36,227 bases of DNA, taken from Saccoglossus kowalevskii. Lineage: Eukaryota > Hemichordata > Enteropneusta > Harrimaniidae. The position numbers and the translations under genes were made by a program. This document shows positions 1 through 10,321 of this stretch, piece by piece. The notes below the pieces were generated by a model. It was not told the origin of the DNA and did not search any database. It saw only the letters and a list, made by a program, of their open reading frames with translations. Where the stretch lies: assembly GCF_000003605.2 (NCBI RefSeq), contig NW_003123904.1:82496-118722 (forward strand). Direction: 5' to 3'. Positions within the stretch are counted from its first letter, which is position 1. Every line of letters starts with the position of its first letter.

Positions 1-1776
1 TTAGTATTTACATTGGTATCATATTCTTGGGAACAAAATTTTATATAAGAGCTCATTTTTCTTGAGAACCTACATCATAGTGTGAACATTTTGAATCCAA
101 TGGACGCAAATTCTAGAAGCTATAGTAATTTGGAACTCACCAACTGAAGAACAAAAACGTAAACAATAACCACTTGAAAAATAAACATGTAAACCTTATA
201 CCTTATCAGTGTTTTGAAATTTTAAATCTCGTTTTAATATGTTTTGCTTGTGGCATGGCTTCGAACTTTTAAGAGCGTGTAGCAAATGTTGTCTTATTTT
301 AAAACAATAAATAAAACCATAATTCTATTACTTCTAGCATCTACCAACCTGCATCTATAACTTGGATATAGGTCACGTGCGATTAACAGATGTGTAAGGA
401 CATGAAATAGGTTAATATGCCTAGCAACTCGATTGGAAAATTTGCTACAAATTATTATTGGTGAAACCGAGTCAGCGTTTTGCTATAGGTCGATAACACA
501 TGGTTAATACCGTAGACAACCGACCATGTCACTCTTGACCGGTAAAATTACCTCGCACAACCAAACGTAGTCCGCGATAAAATTGCTTGTATTTACGTTT
601 CGGACATTAATAAATAGGTTGCCACAAACAATGATTCCAATGTGTGTAGTATATTTTGAGGTAAAACAACTGCAAAACAATGACCATGCATAGTGATGTA
701 TATGACTAAAAAATTAAAAGCTGATCGTGTTACAATTGCGCATGCGTGCCAAGACTTATGGGAATAAGATTGTACATACTACTTCATACTTCAAAGGCTA
801 CAACCAAAATCTATCCCATAATATCAATTTAAACTACTTCATAATAACAAGCATATATAAATCTCAAAACAACACTTCCCCTCTCAACAGAATAATTATT
901 TTATTTACCAAATTATACTATAGATTTACGCAAACCAATTGTTCGGACTATGCGTACTTACATCTCATGAGGTTGAACACATCCCTCCCAAGTTACCACG
1001 CTGGAAGCCCCAATGAATGTTTGTATCCACACATCGTACCACATTTTGTATTATGTGAACCCGACATTCAGTTCATATGTTCAGTGTGCGCGTGCGTAAT
1101 TTGAACTTGTATATTGCATTTGGATACATAAATGTGTACATTTAATATTAGCACACTGTTGCAGTATTGGTTAATGTATTAACTGATCGGACTACCTTTC
1201 ATAAAACGTAAACCATTCCTTTGGTTTAAGAGTTATTTTGAGGTTGTATTGCGTTTTAGACGATGTTTAGTTAACATTAGAGTTTATTTGGGTGAGAGGC
1301 ACTGCCTCCTTCGGGTGAGAAGGATTTGTTATTTTGGGCAAGAAAAATTGACTTTATGGGGCAAGGGCACTGACTCGTATATATAATGAATATTACGCTC
1401 TTGTACGCATTTCCTGCATCTCAAAAAACGTCTCCAAACGCTCGTTCGAAAAACTGGAAAAAAAAATCAAATTCCATTATTTACGGCTTCATTTAAGTAA
1501 TCCACCGCTGCATCTGTATGTAGAGTTTTTACCGTTACAATAATTTAAACTACTCGCTATGGTCTAATTCCTATAGCCACAATTAAATACATAATTTATT
1601 TAGTTGCATATGATTGGGACATTTGTTGGCTTGTTTTCGGTGGCTGGGTATATATCTCATCCTTCCAATCAAGCATAGTGAAATTTATGCGGCGATAAAA
1701 TGTCGCGACTCTAGGGTGGCTAAGTATTTACGTACTAATCCGTAGTATCAGGTTATTTCTGTTTTGCGAGTGGGTG
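1..1776. other. AT-rich non-coding stretch
   Basis: I see no supportable gene, repeat array or element. The only reading frame of any length, around 727-1104, starts with GTG, is full of K/N/Y/S codons typical of AT-rich noise and shows no family motif. A CACGTG E-box lies at 374-379. The sequence is compatible with intergenic or intronic DNA. Confidence 0.7.
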
Positions 1777-1779
1777 TAA

Positions 1780-2085
1780 TCAAAAGTTACTGTCGACCTC
1801 GCTTACAGTGGACATGACCTCCTTTTTGTGAAACTAGAGGTCGGCAAAGATCCGAAGGCACTCAATCTCTCCAATATGTACTTCAACCTAGTCTCAGTGT
1901 GTGACAGAATATTGTTTCCCAAATCAATACTGTGTGTTTGCCTGTTCCTAGACTGCGGGGTCACGCAGGCACAACTCAACGTAATCTACATGAAATTAAA
2001 ACCTCTGTTGACGTCATCGTTTTCAGGAATCAAATCAAAGCAGTCACTTAACATGAGTCATTCAGTCATTATATTTATATTTTAA
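1780..2085 (+). CDS. open frame of about 101 codons, possible exon, unrecognised
   Basis: A frame stays open from the TAA at 1777-1779 to a TAA at 2083-2085. It has no early ATG. The stretch 1795-1960 is richer in GC than its surroundings and reads as mixed protein-like sequence (VDLAYSGHDLLFVKLEVGKD is part of it). After about 1990 the composition falls back to background, so at most the first half would be exonic. CAC-rich pyrimidine sequence and CTTACAG at 1802-1808 could be a splice acceptor, but no strong donor follows. I do not recognise a family. It may be chance, or a relic of a transposon. A perfect CRE palindrome, TGACGTCA, lies at 2009-2016. Confidence 0.15.
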   Translation, partial: SKVTVDLAYSGHDLLFVKLEVGKDPKALNLSNMYFNLVSVCDRILFPKSILCVCLFLDCGVTQAQLNVIYMKLKPLLTSSFSGIKSKQSLNMSHSVIIFIF

Positions 2086-2379
2086 TTAGTTTCATGTTTA
2101 TAGATATGTTTCGATACAGATTGGCATATTTACGGGGTATGGGACATCTCGAGGAAGATCTTTTATATTTATGGAAAGTCGTAAAATCTGTTATGTTTGT
2201 ATTTATTCGTTTTAGCCATGTTATAATAATTAAAATAGACTTTAAACAATGTATTCACCACTCACCACCAACTTGACTTTGATATGTTTTGTTTGAAATA
2301 CCGCGATTTTGCAGACAAATCTGCAAATGTGGGTAAGCATAAGTCTACGCGTCGATGACGTAATTGAACACCACGCGCA
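2086..2379. other. short non-coding stretch
   Basis: Low-GC sequence with no ORF above background. It ends in a small CpG cluster (2345-2375) that holds TGACGTAA at 2356-2363. Confidence 0.6.
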
Positions 2380-2775
2380 CTAGAAATCCATAAATGAAAC
2401 ATACATTATTCGTAAATGACCGCCAAGCTCTTGTTGAGACACGAAACTTTTTTTCCTCAAAAATTGTTTCATTTTTCTCGTCATTTTGGCCACTGTTCTA
2501 GATACAATGGTTACATAGGCCAGGGGAACAGTAAACGCGACGACAGCGAGGAACACTAGTTGGGGGCAAAAAACAAAAAGTCTCGTGACGCTCTCGTTCT
2601 GAACGAGATCTCGGCGGCCCTTTCTTGGTTTCCTCGCGCTCAAGGCGATCTCCTTACAAATAAGGTCTATTAGTGTGCAACTAATTATATAGCAATTAGT
2701 GTGAATCTCAAATTGCCTACATTTGCATTTTTCTTGTGGATTGTTTTCGCATTGTTTGAGTTCACAACATGTGAA
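2380..2775 (-). CDS. open frame of 131 codons with one hydrophobic segment; hypothetical
   Basis: The minus strand is open from just after a TAA at 2776-2778 to a TAG at 2380-2382. The best part (about 2640 down to 2420) is CpG-rich. It encodes a basic N-side (ARKPRKGRR), then a hydrophobic run suitable for one membrane helix (LFVFCPQLVFLAVVAFTVPL), then a strongly basic flank (KMTRKMKQFLRKK). There is no ATG before the hydrophobic part, so as a gene it would have to be an exon with an upstream start. I see no convincing acceptor or donor at its edges. Given the base composition, one open run this long is expected by chance at a rate not far below one per window. I do not recognise the protein. 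Confidence 0.2.
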   Translation of the reverse strand, partial: FTCCELKQCENNPQEKCKCRQFEIHTNCYIISCTLIDLICKEIALSARKPRKGRRDLVQNESVTRLFVFCPQLVFLAVVAFTVPLAYVTIVSRTVAKMTRKMKQFLRKKSFVSQQELGGHLRIMYVSFMDF

Positions 2776-2778
2776 TTA

Positions 2779-3496
2779 ATCATGATTGGTGGCCTTCAAT
2801 TATCACGTGACATCGAGTCACGTAACACACATCGAACATACTGTAGATTATCTGAGATGATATACGCGTTTCGATAAAAACACGAACCTTTGATAATTAG
2901 GTTATAAATCAGGATATTATTCATACCTTCGTGTCAATGAACACCGCACTTATATTTATTTTACAAGTTATGTTTTCTGACATGAACGTGACCCGAGGAT
3001 TCCTACTCACAATTCCTCAGATTAGTGTGGGTATTTATTATCTACACCATGAATCAGAAATCTGTACTTAAATATAATTCAACAGGGAATTTAGAGAATA
3101 GTTGTTTCCACGGAAACATTGGGTAGCTGTTATGTTTTTAACTTGCTGTTAGTAATTACGCAAGCCGAGTTCGCCAAAATATAAACTACCGCAGTTAACG
3201 TGCCTAACACTTGCATTTTAACAGCCTACTACCTTGAAAAGGGCAGTGTGGATACATTTGACTATTTTGAATCATGCTTAAATAATTTAGTTTGAAATGT
3301 CTTTTCAATTCACACCAACATAGTATGGTTGGAATTAAAACGTTGAATAATCAAAGGAGTATTTGTCCGAGACAATATTTACAAGTTTAGTGCGAGTGGA
3401 TGCTGAATAGACCATTTTCCGTTCACTGCGAGAATCACGCGTTATGCGTGAAATCGAACGTAAAAACGGGACAAACAAAGGTCATAGCGTCGTAGT
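2779..3496. other. non-coding stretch, CpG-rich towards its right end
   Basis: No gene seen. It holds a CACGTG E-box at 2804-2809. From about 3410 the CpG density rises sharply (ACGCG, GCGTG, CATCGCG), leading into the open frame that follows. Confidence 0.6.
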
Positions 3497-3786
3497 GGCG
3501 TCAAACATCGCGTGAGATTCGACAAACGCGAAAGTATTTTGGGGGACATTTCCATGTCAACAATGTGCTGTACACATTTGATGATAGACAATTTCGATTA
3601 AAAGAGGATATTCGAATGCGATATTCCTCTGTCAAAGATCGGCCGGTCGATGTGAGCTACGAAATAAAGAAATTCGAGTTCAAAATCAAATCGTTCGATT
3701 TTTGCGGCAGACGTTTGACGCGCGTCTTTCATGCATCTCGCGAGATCTCGCAGTTGTACGGAAAATCACCTATTGCCTGTTTATAA
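3497..3786 (+). CDS. CpG-rich open frame of about 96 codons, unrecognised
   Basis: A frame is open from just after a TAG (3494-3496) to the TAA at 3784-3786, inside an islet with unusual CpG density for this window. The product would be rich in charged residues (for example DRQFRLKEDIRMRYSSVKDR) with no signal peptide or membrane segment. The opposite strand of the same islet is also open for 45 codons from an ATG, so the openness may only reflect locally higher GC. A perfect 12-bp palindrome GCGAGATCTCGC sits at 3740-3751. No splice sites of quality flank it. I do not recognise a family; a regulatory CpG islet is an equally good explanation. Confidence 0.2.
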
Positions 3787-6394
3787 TTTAACTCTAACTT
3801 TTAACTTGTTCGTCATATATTTTGCACATTTTTATAGTAATATTATGTGGATAAATTTAATACAAAGTTAACCTTGGTTGGCGACGGTGATCTAGCAGAA
3901 ACGATTTGATTAACGATTGTGTGAGGAACAAGGTTGTCAATGATTTTGACACACCTGATGTCCATATATGTGTTCCTCCTCTTGATTTGACAATATCAGT
4001 TGTTAAATGCTTTTCGGGTGGTTTGATACTGTTTTGTACTTGCAAATGTGTTTGTCAGTAGTTCGTTTGTGTTCTTGGCCTTGCAAATTCCACTTATATT
4101 TATAAATTTCTGTGTATAGTGATTTAACATGGTATTTTGGATTTCAATATGTTTCTTCAATATTTGTCGTACATTTTCAAAGCAAGTGTTTGTATATTTT
4201 CAAAATCTGCACAATTACATAATCTGTATATGATGGTAAACGCATATAAGTCACAGTTTTTAGTGGCTGTTCGTCTAGGGGTAGGTATAACACATTAATG
4301 GAATGTTGCAGTGTTTCATAAAATTGCAAGTGTGGTTGTTGCTTTGTATGAAAATCGTAACATCTGACTAGTGTACGTATATATACAAGAATAAACCTAA
4401 TACACATCCACGTAAACACCACTAAATTTCGAGGCATAGATCTCGAATTCACAAAGTTTCTGAAACGTTAAGGTAAGTATTTTAAAATAAGGCAAACTGA
4501 AGGCGTTTTATGTCATTCGATCAAGTTGTTTTTTAATTCACATTCATTATTCCATTTCATGTGCTGATGTCAGAGCTTCAGATCTGTTGGAACTTGAACA
4601 CAAAGAACTAATTTGCAAATGTATTTGTGACGTCATTTGTGCATCTGGTTACACTTTGCACAATTATTGAGGCCTCATTGAGTTCTTGTTATATGTCGTT
4701 ATATGTCAAATACTATTATCTAACAGTACATATTTGAAAACGGAATTTGATTAAGTAAACCAATCCAGCTTCAATTTGCTATGGTTCGTACAGTGCAGGG
4801 CGTCATTTCGTATATTGACTGACAGTAGAGTAGAAATGATATCATATGCAGCAAAATTCACAACATAATATAAGAAATAGAAATGATACTAATCATTATA
4901 CATCTGTCACCGTAACGCCATAAGTTACAGCGTGCCGTAATTTTGTAGTATTGCACTGGGTATTTTCATCCACCATATTAGGAAACGAGAATTCCAAATA
5001 TGGAACGATTACGCGCGTAATAATAAACAAACATGGTTGTCCCCACACAAAGAAGTTCGTTAAATCTGTTCTAAACGTTTTGGATGTATTCCTGGGAGTC
5101 GGTCGATACTCCTGCTGTACTGTCTTCGTGCATACTTTGCAGTATCCTCGTACTATAACCTCATATTAATAATACGCGTATAAGTGTAACATCAACGCAC
5201 ACAGTCTAGACGTGATGTCATGCTCCACATGTATCAAATCAAATAGTTTTAAAACTTTTTAGAATCTAAAGTGGCAATCATCTGTGTAACATAATTACCG
5301 TATTTTGCCCGGAAGTAGGTGATATTTGCCAACAACATTGAATGATGACACAAGTCGTAAACTTGAACTTATAAACTTGGAAGAGGAAGCAATGACGATT
5401 CCATGCTACATGGTCTTGCAGCAAATAAACTGACGGAATGTACACCACTTTAAATTAATTGAAAAATACAATGGCGTTGCATTGATGGACGGTAAAATTA
5501 AATTGTTAGCACGATTCTGTAGCTAGCCAACGCGAACTCATGTATACAATAACCAAATGTTCGATATAGAAAAATGTTTCACCATCTGTGTTGTTATTCA
5601 AGGATTTATAAGGGTGTGCGTGTATGTACGGTGATATGCAATATAACCCTATTTCATGTGCGCGTCAATCCATCGTCGTCTATCCAATAGCGTCACAGAA
5701 CGCTTTAGAGAATAGAAAAATATTGATTATGTGAACAGAAACCATGCTCATCGACTTCATACCTTCATTGCATACCATACGAGCTGCAAACTCTTGATTC
5801 ATAAATCCTTGTTTTTACATTATGTAGAAGAACTATACAGCTTACCGGATACATCTTTAACCAAAGATTTCTGGATCTTCGTACATTTTATTATGTGGTT
5901 GTGGTATCAAATAAAAGCAATGTCGTCCATTACTTCCATGATAGGAAAATAAACTGTTTATGGAGGACACAAAGAGGTTTGGATTTCTCTGAATTTCGTG
6001 ATTGTTCAAGATTAGCAGCACTACTGTAGTCTTCTTTCACAATATAGACTCTCGTTATATTTTTACATGGTATTTCATTTACAAAAAATGCAACAGATAG
6101 AAAATTATGACCATATGTTCGAATAATAGAAAAACACATTGAAATGTGCGTTCAAAAAGTTACTGAAACTAGGTGCAACATCACAAGGATTTATTCAACA
6201 TTTATTTTTAGAAAATAAATGAATGAGATGTCTCGTAAAGGTATTCATTAGACAATGCCAGTAAAGAACGTACTTATAGCGATACAGGTACGTGTTGTTA
6301 TTTTATTATTTTTTGTGGCTATACTATGCTGCGGTGACATATACTATATTATGTGTAAACTAAACTTTGACGTCATTGTCTCACGTGAGCTTGG
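3787..6394. other. long AT-rich non-coding stretch
   Basis: No gene supportable. A consensus splice donor (AAG|GTAAGTAT) occurs with its GT at 4473-4474 on the plus strand, but the frame before it is open for only about 16 codons. Perfect TGACGTCA palindromes lie at 4628-4635 and 6368-6375, and a CACGTG at 6382-6387. Short frames at 4177-4452 (minus), 4951-5169 (plus) and 5731-5952 (plus) have AT-rich noise composition and no motifs. Confidence 0.65.
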
Positions 6395-6860
6395 TGAGAT
6401 AATTTCTGATGAGTAGTGTTTCCGGGTAGTGTATACAGATTTGAATCATGTTGATGTTAATGTGTGAATAAATTACGGAAAAAGTCCCGGGGTAATGTTT
6501 ACAGACTTGACTGTTATTGATATTTATTATATTGTGTATTGATGGACATTGTCTTTGAATCATGTTGATGTTCATGTGTGAATAACTGATGAGTAAAGTC
6601 CCGGGAAATATAAAGAGACTGACCATTGATGTAATGTATATGTAATGTATGTTGATGATTGGTGAGAATTGACCCGGGGTAAGGTATAGGTATCTGAGTT
6701 GTATCGATGTTCATATGTTGAAAACAGATGAGCATTGTCCTGTGGTAATGTCCAGACACTTTGTCTGGATTTGAATCATATTTGGGGGATGTTTCGAGGT
6801 AATGTGCATTGACTTTAATCCTATTGAAGTTCATATATTGATTATCAAAAAGTAATATTT
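6395..6860. repeat. degenerate minisatellite, unit about 66-72 bp
   Basis: The core CCCGGGGTAATGT recurs in diverged form near 6419, 6486, 6600, 6672, 6739 and 6794, and a second core (TTGAATCATGTTGATGTTCA) recurs near 6441, 6554 and 6771 with weaker copies at 6507, 6620, 6694 and 6813. Spacing is 66-77 bp except where copies have lost sequence (one 114-bp and one 47-bp interval). The minus strand is open through the array in overlapping frames because the repeat lacks stops, giving a repetitive pseudo-peptide (HYPGT, HMNINMIQ). That is a by-product of the array and not evidence for a gene. A small hairpin (8-bp stems, 3-nt loop) lies at 6751-6769. Confidence 0.7.
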
Positions 6861-6997
6861 TAAGTAAAGTAAAAAAAATAACAATAACATACCCAACCAC
6901 AGATCGCTGAAAAAAAACAATTCACAAAAACAAAATAATTAAGACACAGCCGCCAGACTCGCATAAGAAAGATATACAATCCAAAGGTATACATTCA

Positions 6998-7050
6998 GTG
7001 ATGTCAGGTGTGAGCACTTCCTGCTTCACACGTGGCATCCATCATATATC
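6998..7050 (+). repeat. dispersed repeat, copy 1 of 2
   Basis: These 53 bases, from GTGATGTCAGGTG to CATATATC, align end to end with 14444-14508. There are about 8 substitutions and one 12-base insertion in the other copy. The family is unknown. Just to the right, TGGCATCCAT (7033-7042) and ATGGATGCCA (7099-7108) form a 10-bp inverted repeat, and a perfect TGACGTCA lies at 7081-7088. Confidence 0.65.
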
Positions 7051-7108
7051 ATTCTGAGTCATAATGAAATAGTTACAACCTGACGTCAGACAAGTGACAT
7101 GGATGCCA

Positions 7109-7669
7109 TCAAATATTATCAATGGAACATTGTTATTGTAATTAAGTGCAATCTCATATCTGCCAACACACCCATTGAATGTCATTCTCTACAAAATCCT
7201 TAATTGAAGAACAAAGGAAGACAATGTTTTTTTAAAGATTCTGTATATGTACTACATAGTTGGGAGGTATATAACACATCAAATATATCCATGTGATATT
7301 TATACACAAATACAAAACAGTCATCGGGGTTTCATTATATTTTCAGTGGCAATGTTCTTGTATGTTGTTCTATAACTGTTATTCGTTGTATATAATAATA
7401 TCAACATAGGTTACAGTTCCGAACACATTGTTATTAGATTATGAAAAGCGGATAAATGCGCTGATAGAGGAATCCAAACACAACTACGTGGATGCTAAAA
7501 CTCTACGACATTGTTACGTAAAGTATAAATACCTCATTCATCAGGAGCTTTTATAATTCAGTGCACCAAAGTGCATACAATGTAAATCTAAATTAATATA
7601 TTAATTATAACATATGGGTATATATCATATATTGTTACGTAACAGTGCTATTGATCTGTGTCGGCATGC
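7109..7669. other. AT-rich non-coding stretch
   Basis: No gene, array or element seen. It ends in the polypyrimidine run that precedes the candidate exon at 7700. Confidence 0.6.
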
Positions 7670-7699
7670 TTTCCTTTGTTTTCTCTTAACCTTACTTAG

Positions 7700-7767
7700 T
7701 TATGTCGCATTTCTGGTTATGGAATGAGGCTGCGTGGTTTCTATATCTTGTTGTAAATTCGTTTCCG
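7700..7767 (+). CDS. candidate exon with ATG and hydrophobic leader, unrecognised
   Basis: A pyrimidine-rich run from about 7668 to 7694 ends in CTTAG at 7695-7699, a good splice acceptor. CCG|GTAAGT at 7765-7773 is a good donor, with its GT at 7768-7769. Between them only one of three frames is open, and it begins with ATG at 7702 after two bases: MSHFWLWNEAAWFLYLVVNS plus two residues. The peptide is hydrophobic and could be a signal anchor or part of a membrane helix. If unspliced, the frame runs on to a stop at 7891-7893 (63 aa). No partner exon was identified upstream or downstream and the sequence matches no family I know. Paired sites of this quality around a 68-base gap can occur by chance in 36 kb. 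Confidence 0.22.
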
Positions 7768-7769
7768 GT

Positions 7770-9720
7770 AAGTCCGATGTATGTTTCACTGGTTTCCTTG
7801 TCTATTCGCGTAACTTTCGCTTGGTATATAACGCCATACTGTACATTTATTTATTTACATTCGTGTTGTCAGTCGTGGTGTTTTTATCGGTAGCAAGTTG
7901 GCGTTTGTAATACGGAATTACGATATTCTCGTATGAATCTCTCGAGCGTGGGGATATAGTTCTGCTCATTGAATGATATGAAAAAGTTCTCAGTTGTTAC
8001 ATTTTAACTTGAAGAATGTATGAACAACAAGTCGAGTATGAATTTCAATGACGTAATTCATTTATCTTAATATATTGCTCAAATATAGTGAGGAAAGATT
8101 ATTCAGAACTTTGTAAGCCATAACAGTTGTAAACAAATGCCACGGAACTCAACGATCAAAACAAGTGACTGTGGGAATTATTGTATCAACCCACAGAAGT
8201 GCCCTCCCAGCCTATTTGTGGTATAGAAATACGTAGTAAATTAAATGGTGCAACGTACTGTTGCTGTCACTCACTGATTATATCGTCAATAAACACTTAG
8301 AAGATAAAGTAGGTTATGTACTATTACGACACAAATAGTTATTGCTTGTTACTTGTTAGTAAGTGTCCTTGTATCTACGAAGTAATTTAATAGCCCCAAG
8401 GTAAGATACTCGGAGTATTGTCAGAATAATCTGCTCTGGTTACTATAATATGGAATGACAAATCGATCGATTAGAGATTATCACATGCATTTTAGGGTCG
8501 TTACTGAAAAAATACTGGAAAACGTATGTTTTGTAAATATAACATTGACGAAACACTGCCTTCGATATTGCATACACGGAATAAGGGTCACTACTGATTG
8601 GGTATTTTATAGACATATGTCAGCTTCCTTCATTCATTTCGAGTCGTAACTCCGCGGTTGCTTGTCTAGATTTCAAAATAAAACAATGTAATTTGTCAGT
8701 AATTTCTTATTTTAACGATACATCCTTTGCATGTAATCTAATATGCGCGTTATTTAAAAACAACAACAGTATAATAATATAATTGTGACTGACGTGTCCC
8801 ATATTATTGGTCTAAATAAAGCATACGTTCCTAATTGGAATTTCCATAGCCTAATTGGCGTATTGATTTTCGTCTATAGAAATGTGCACGTTTTTCTAAC
8901 GATTTCTTAATGTAAGTATACTCACAGCGTTAAAAGTACAAACAGAATACTTTTCGCTCAATATATTATTAGGTCCAATAAATAAATAAATATACTAAGT
9001 AATGTCATTTCCCGGTCTAGGCTATCTGTCTGATAACATGAACTGCAGGTGTGGTCGATACTAAAAACACTGATTTAGCACTAAAAGTTTTGCATAGATT
9101 TAAATATTGATGTCAATCACCATGTGCCTGTTGTTTGTTTCATAGTGTGCCATTTTAGTACCATAAATTGTCATGTTTTCACTGACCAAACAGTGGGGAT
9201 AGTTTCGGTGAAAGGAAGTATTTACAATATGTAATAATTGTTCAGATATTGACCTGCGCACTTTTCTCAATGTGTCAAACCTAATTGATTTTTTCACGTT
9301 ATCTTCTGCATTGCTGTGGCGCTGTTTTGTTACTATTGTAAACTCTCCCTAGAGTATGCGGCACAATAAGGCTGGCGCCACTCAAACTTTCTCATCAGGA
9401 AGACCGTACAATATTAATACTATTATGGTAATAATCTATTTTACATCGCGACCTCCCGCCAGCATTGTGAGCTAGATTAAAAATGACATGGCACATCTAG
9501 GGGAGATGTGACTAAATGAAACGCGCATTGACATTTCTCTTCACAAATGGCGTCTTCTATTATCATTTACTATAATTATGACTACTTCGTGTGACAGTTT
9601 TGCGCTTATCGTGTGCCAGTCACCTTAAGCTTCGCCGATTACTGACCTCCCAAATCATTTGTTATCATCCGATCGTGTACACGCAATGATGATTATCACC
9701 ATTCATATCCGGTTGCCAGC
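7770..9720. other. AT-rich non-coding stretch
   Basis: No gene supportable. The frames at 8455-8649 (plus) and 9100-9297 (minus) are short and unremarkable. An AAG|GTAAGA donor-like site near 8399-8405 is preceded only by frames with stops. TGACGTAA occurs near 8050. From about 9330 the sequence becomes richer in CpG and leads into the promoter-like segment at 9730. Confidence 0.6.
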
Positions 9721-9729
9721 TTAATAGGC

Positions 9730-9810
9730 GGAGTGTCAATTCAAGTCCACGTGCCATTATAAATAAATCGCTCTCTCAAAACGCCAAATTGTAAATATTC
9801 ATGTAAACTG
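9730..9810 (+). promoter_or_regulatory. candidate TATA core promoter with short first exon
   Basis: In order on the plus strand: a GGCGGAG box (9728-9734), a CACGTG E-box (9748-9753), TATAAATAA (9758-9766), then about 25 bp downstream of the TATA box a stretch leading to ACTG|GTGAGTAT, a near-consensus splice donor with its GT at 9811-9812. A transcript starting near 9788 would have a tiny non-coding first exon ending at 9810. Order and spacing fit a TATA-driven RNA polymerase II promoter. No downstream exon has been identified, so this rests on motifs alone. Confidence 0.3.
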
Positions 9811-9820
9811 GTGAGTATTT

Positions 9821-10269
9821 TTGTTCACATCTTCCTGGTGCGGAGATAATTGATATTAATATTATACTACTTGATTGAGTCCATACTTCTTTCTAATAAT
9901 TTAAAGCCATATTAAACTCATACCTACAATATAATATATGTTTCCCCCACCCCAGTGAAAACTATTACATTAATATGAAATATGACATCGATTACGTAAT
10001 CATCATCTGATCAACATGGAAACAGTCCATTAAGCATCATCTGCATACCATGTCTAATTACACACTCGATTAAAACAGATATGTAAAGCATGACAATTTT
10101 TAAATGAAATGAAACATACGTGAAACACTTGTACTAGTAATCTAAAGAATGTGCTCTATCAAAATAACACATGTGGAACATCAAACAACATAACTCAAAA
10201 CAGCGCAAGATAGATGTACATAACACAATTGTTTTTAAGACTTTCGTTGAACGTCGATGTAACTGTAAT
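9821..10269. other. AT-rich non-coding stretch
   Basis: No supportable gene or element; low-complexity T/A-rich sequence. Confidence 0.6.
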
Positions 10270-10321
10270 ATTATATCACAGTCCCTCTATCATAGATATG
10301 ATAGAGGGACTGTGATTATAT
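10270..10321. mobile_element. 38-bp palindromic mini-element with 7-bp target duplication, copy A
   Basis: The element itself is 10277-10314. Its arms begin CACAGTCCCTCTATCAT and end with the exact reverse complement, leaving a central AGAT loop, so it is a perfect hairpin (17-bp stem inside the element; one flanking base pair on each side also matches by chance). It is bracketed by ATTATAT at 10270-10276 and ATTATAT at 10315-10321, a perfect 7-bp direct repeat. The outer 11 bp of each arm are identical to copy B at 30076-30101, which has a different 7-bp direct repeat. Perfect inverted termini plus a target duplication specific to each site indicate transposition. The superfamily is not assignable: 7 bp is unusual, and the usual hAT target duplication is 8 bp. 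The AT-rich flank makes this duplication less informative than that of copy B. Confidence 0.75.

Noticed and set aside
727-1104. 125-codon plus-strand frame
   Set aside because: It starts with GTG, has AT-rich composition and no motif, and no splice support; it is within chance expectation.
6381-6900. Minus-strand frames of 81 and 128 codons
   Set aside because: They run through the decayed minisatellite in different frames and encode only its repeat.
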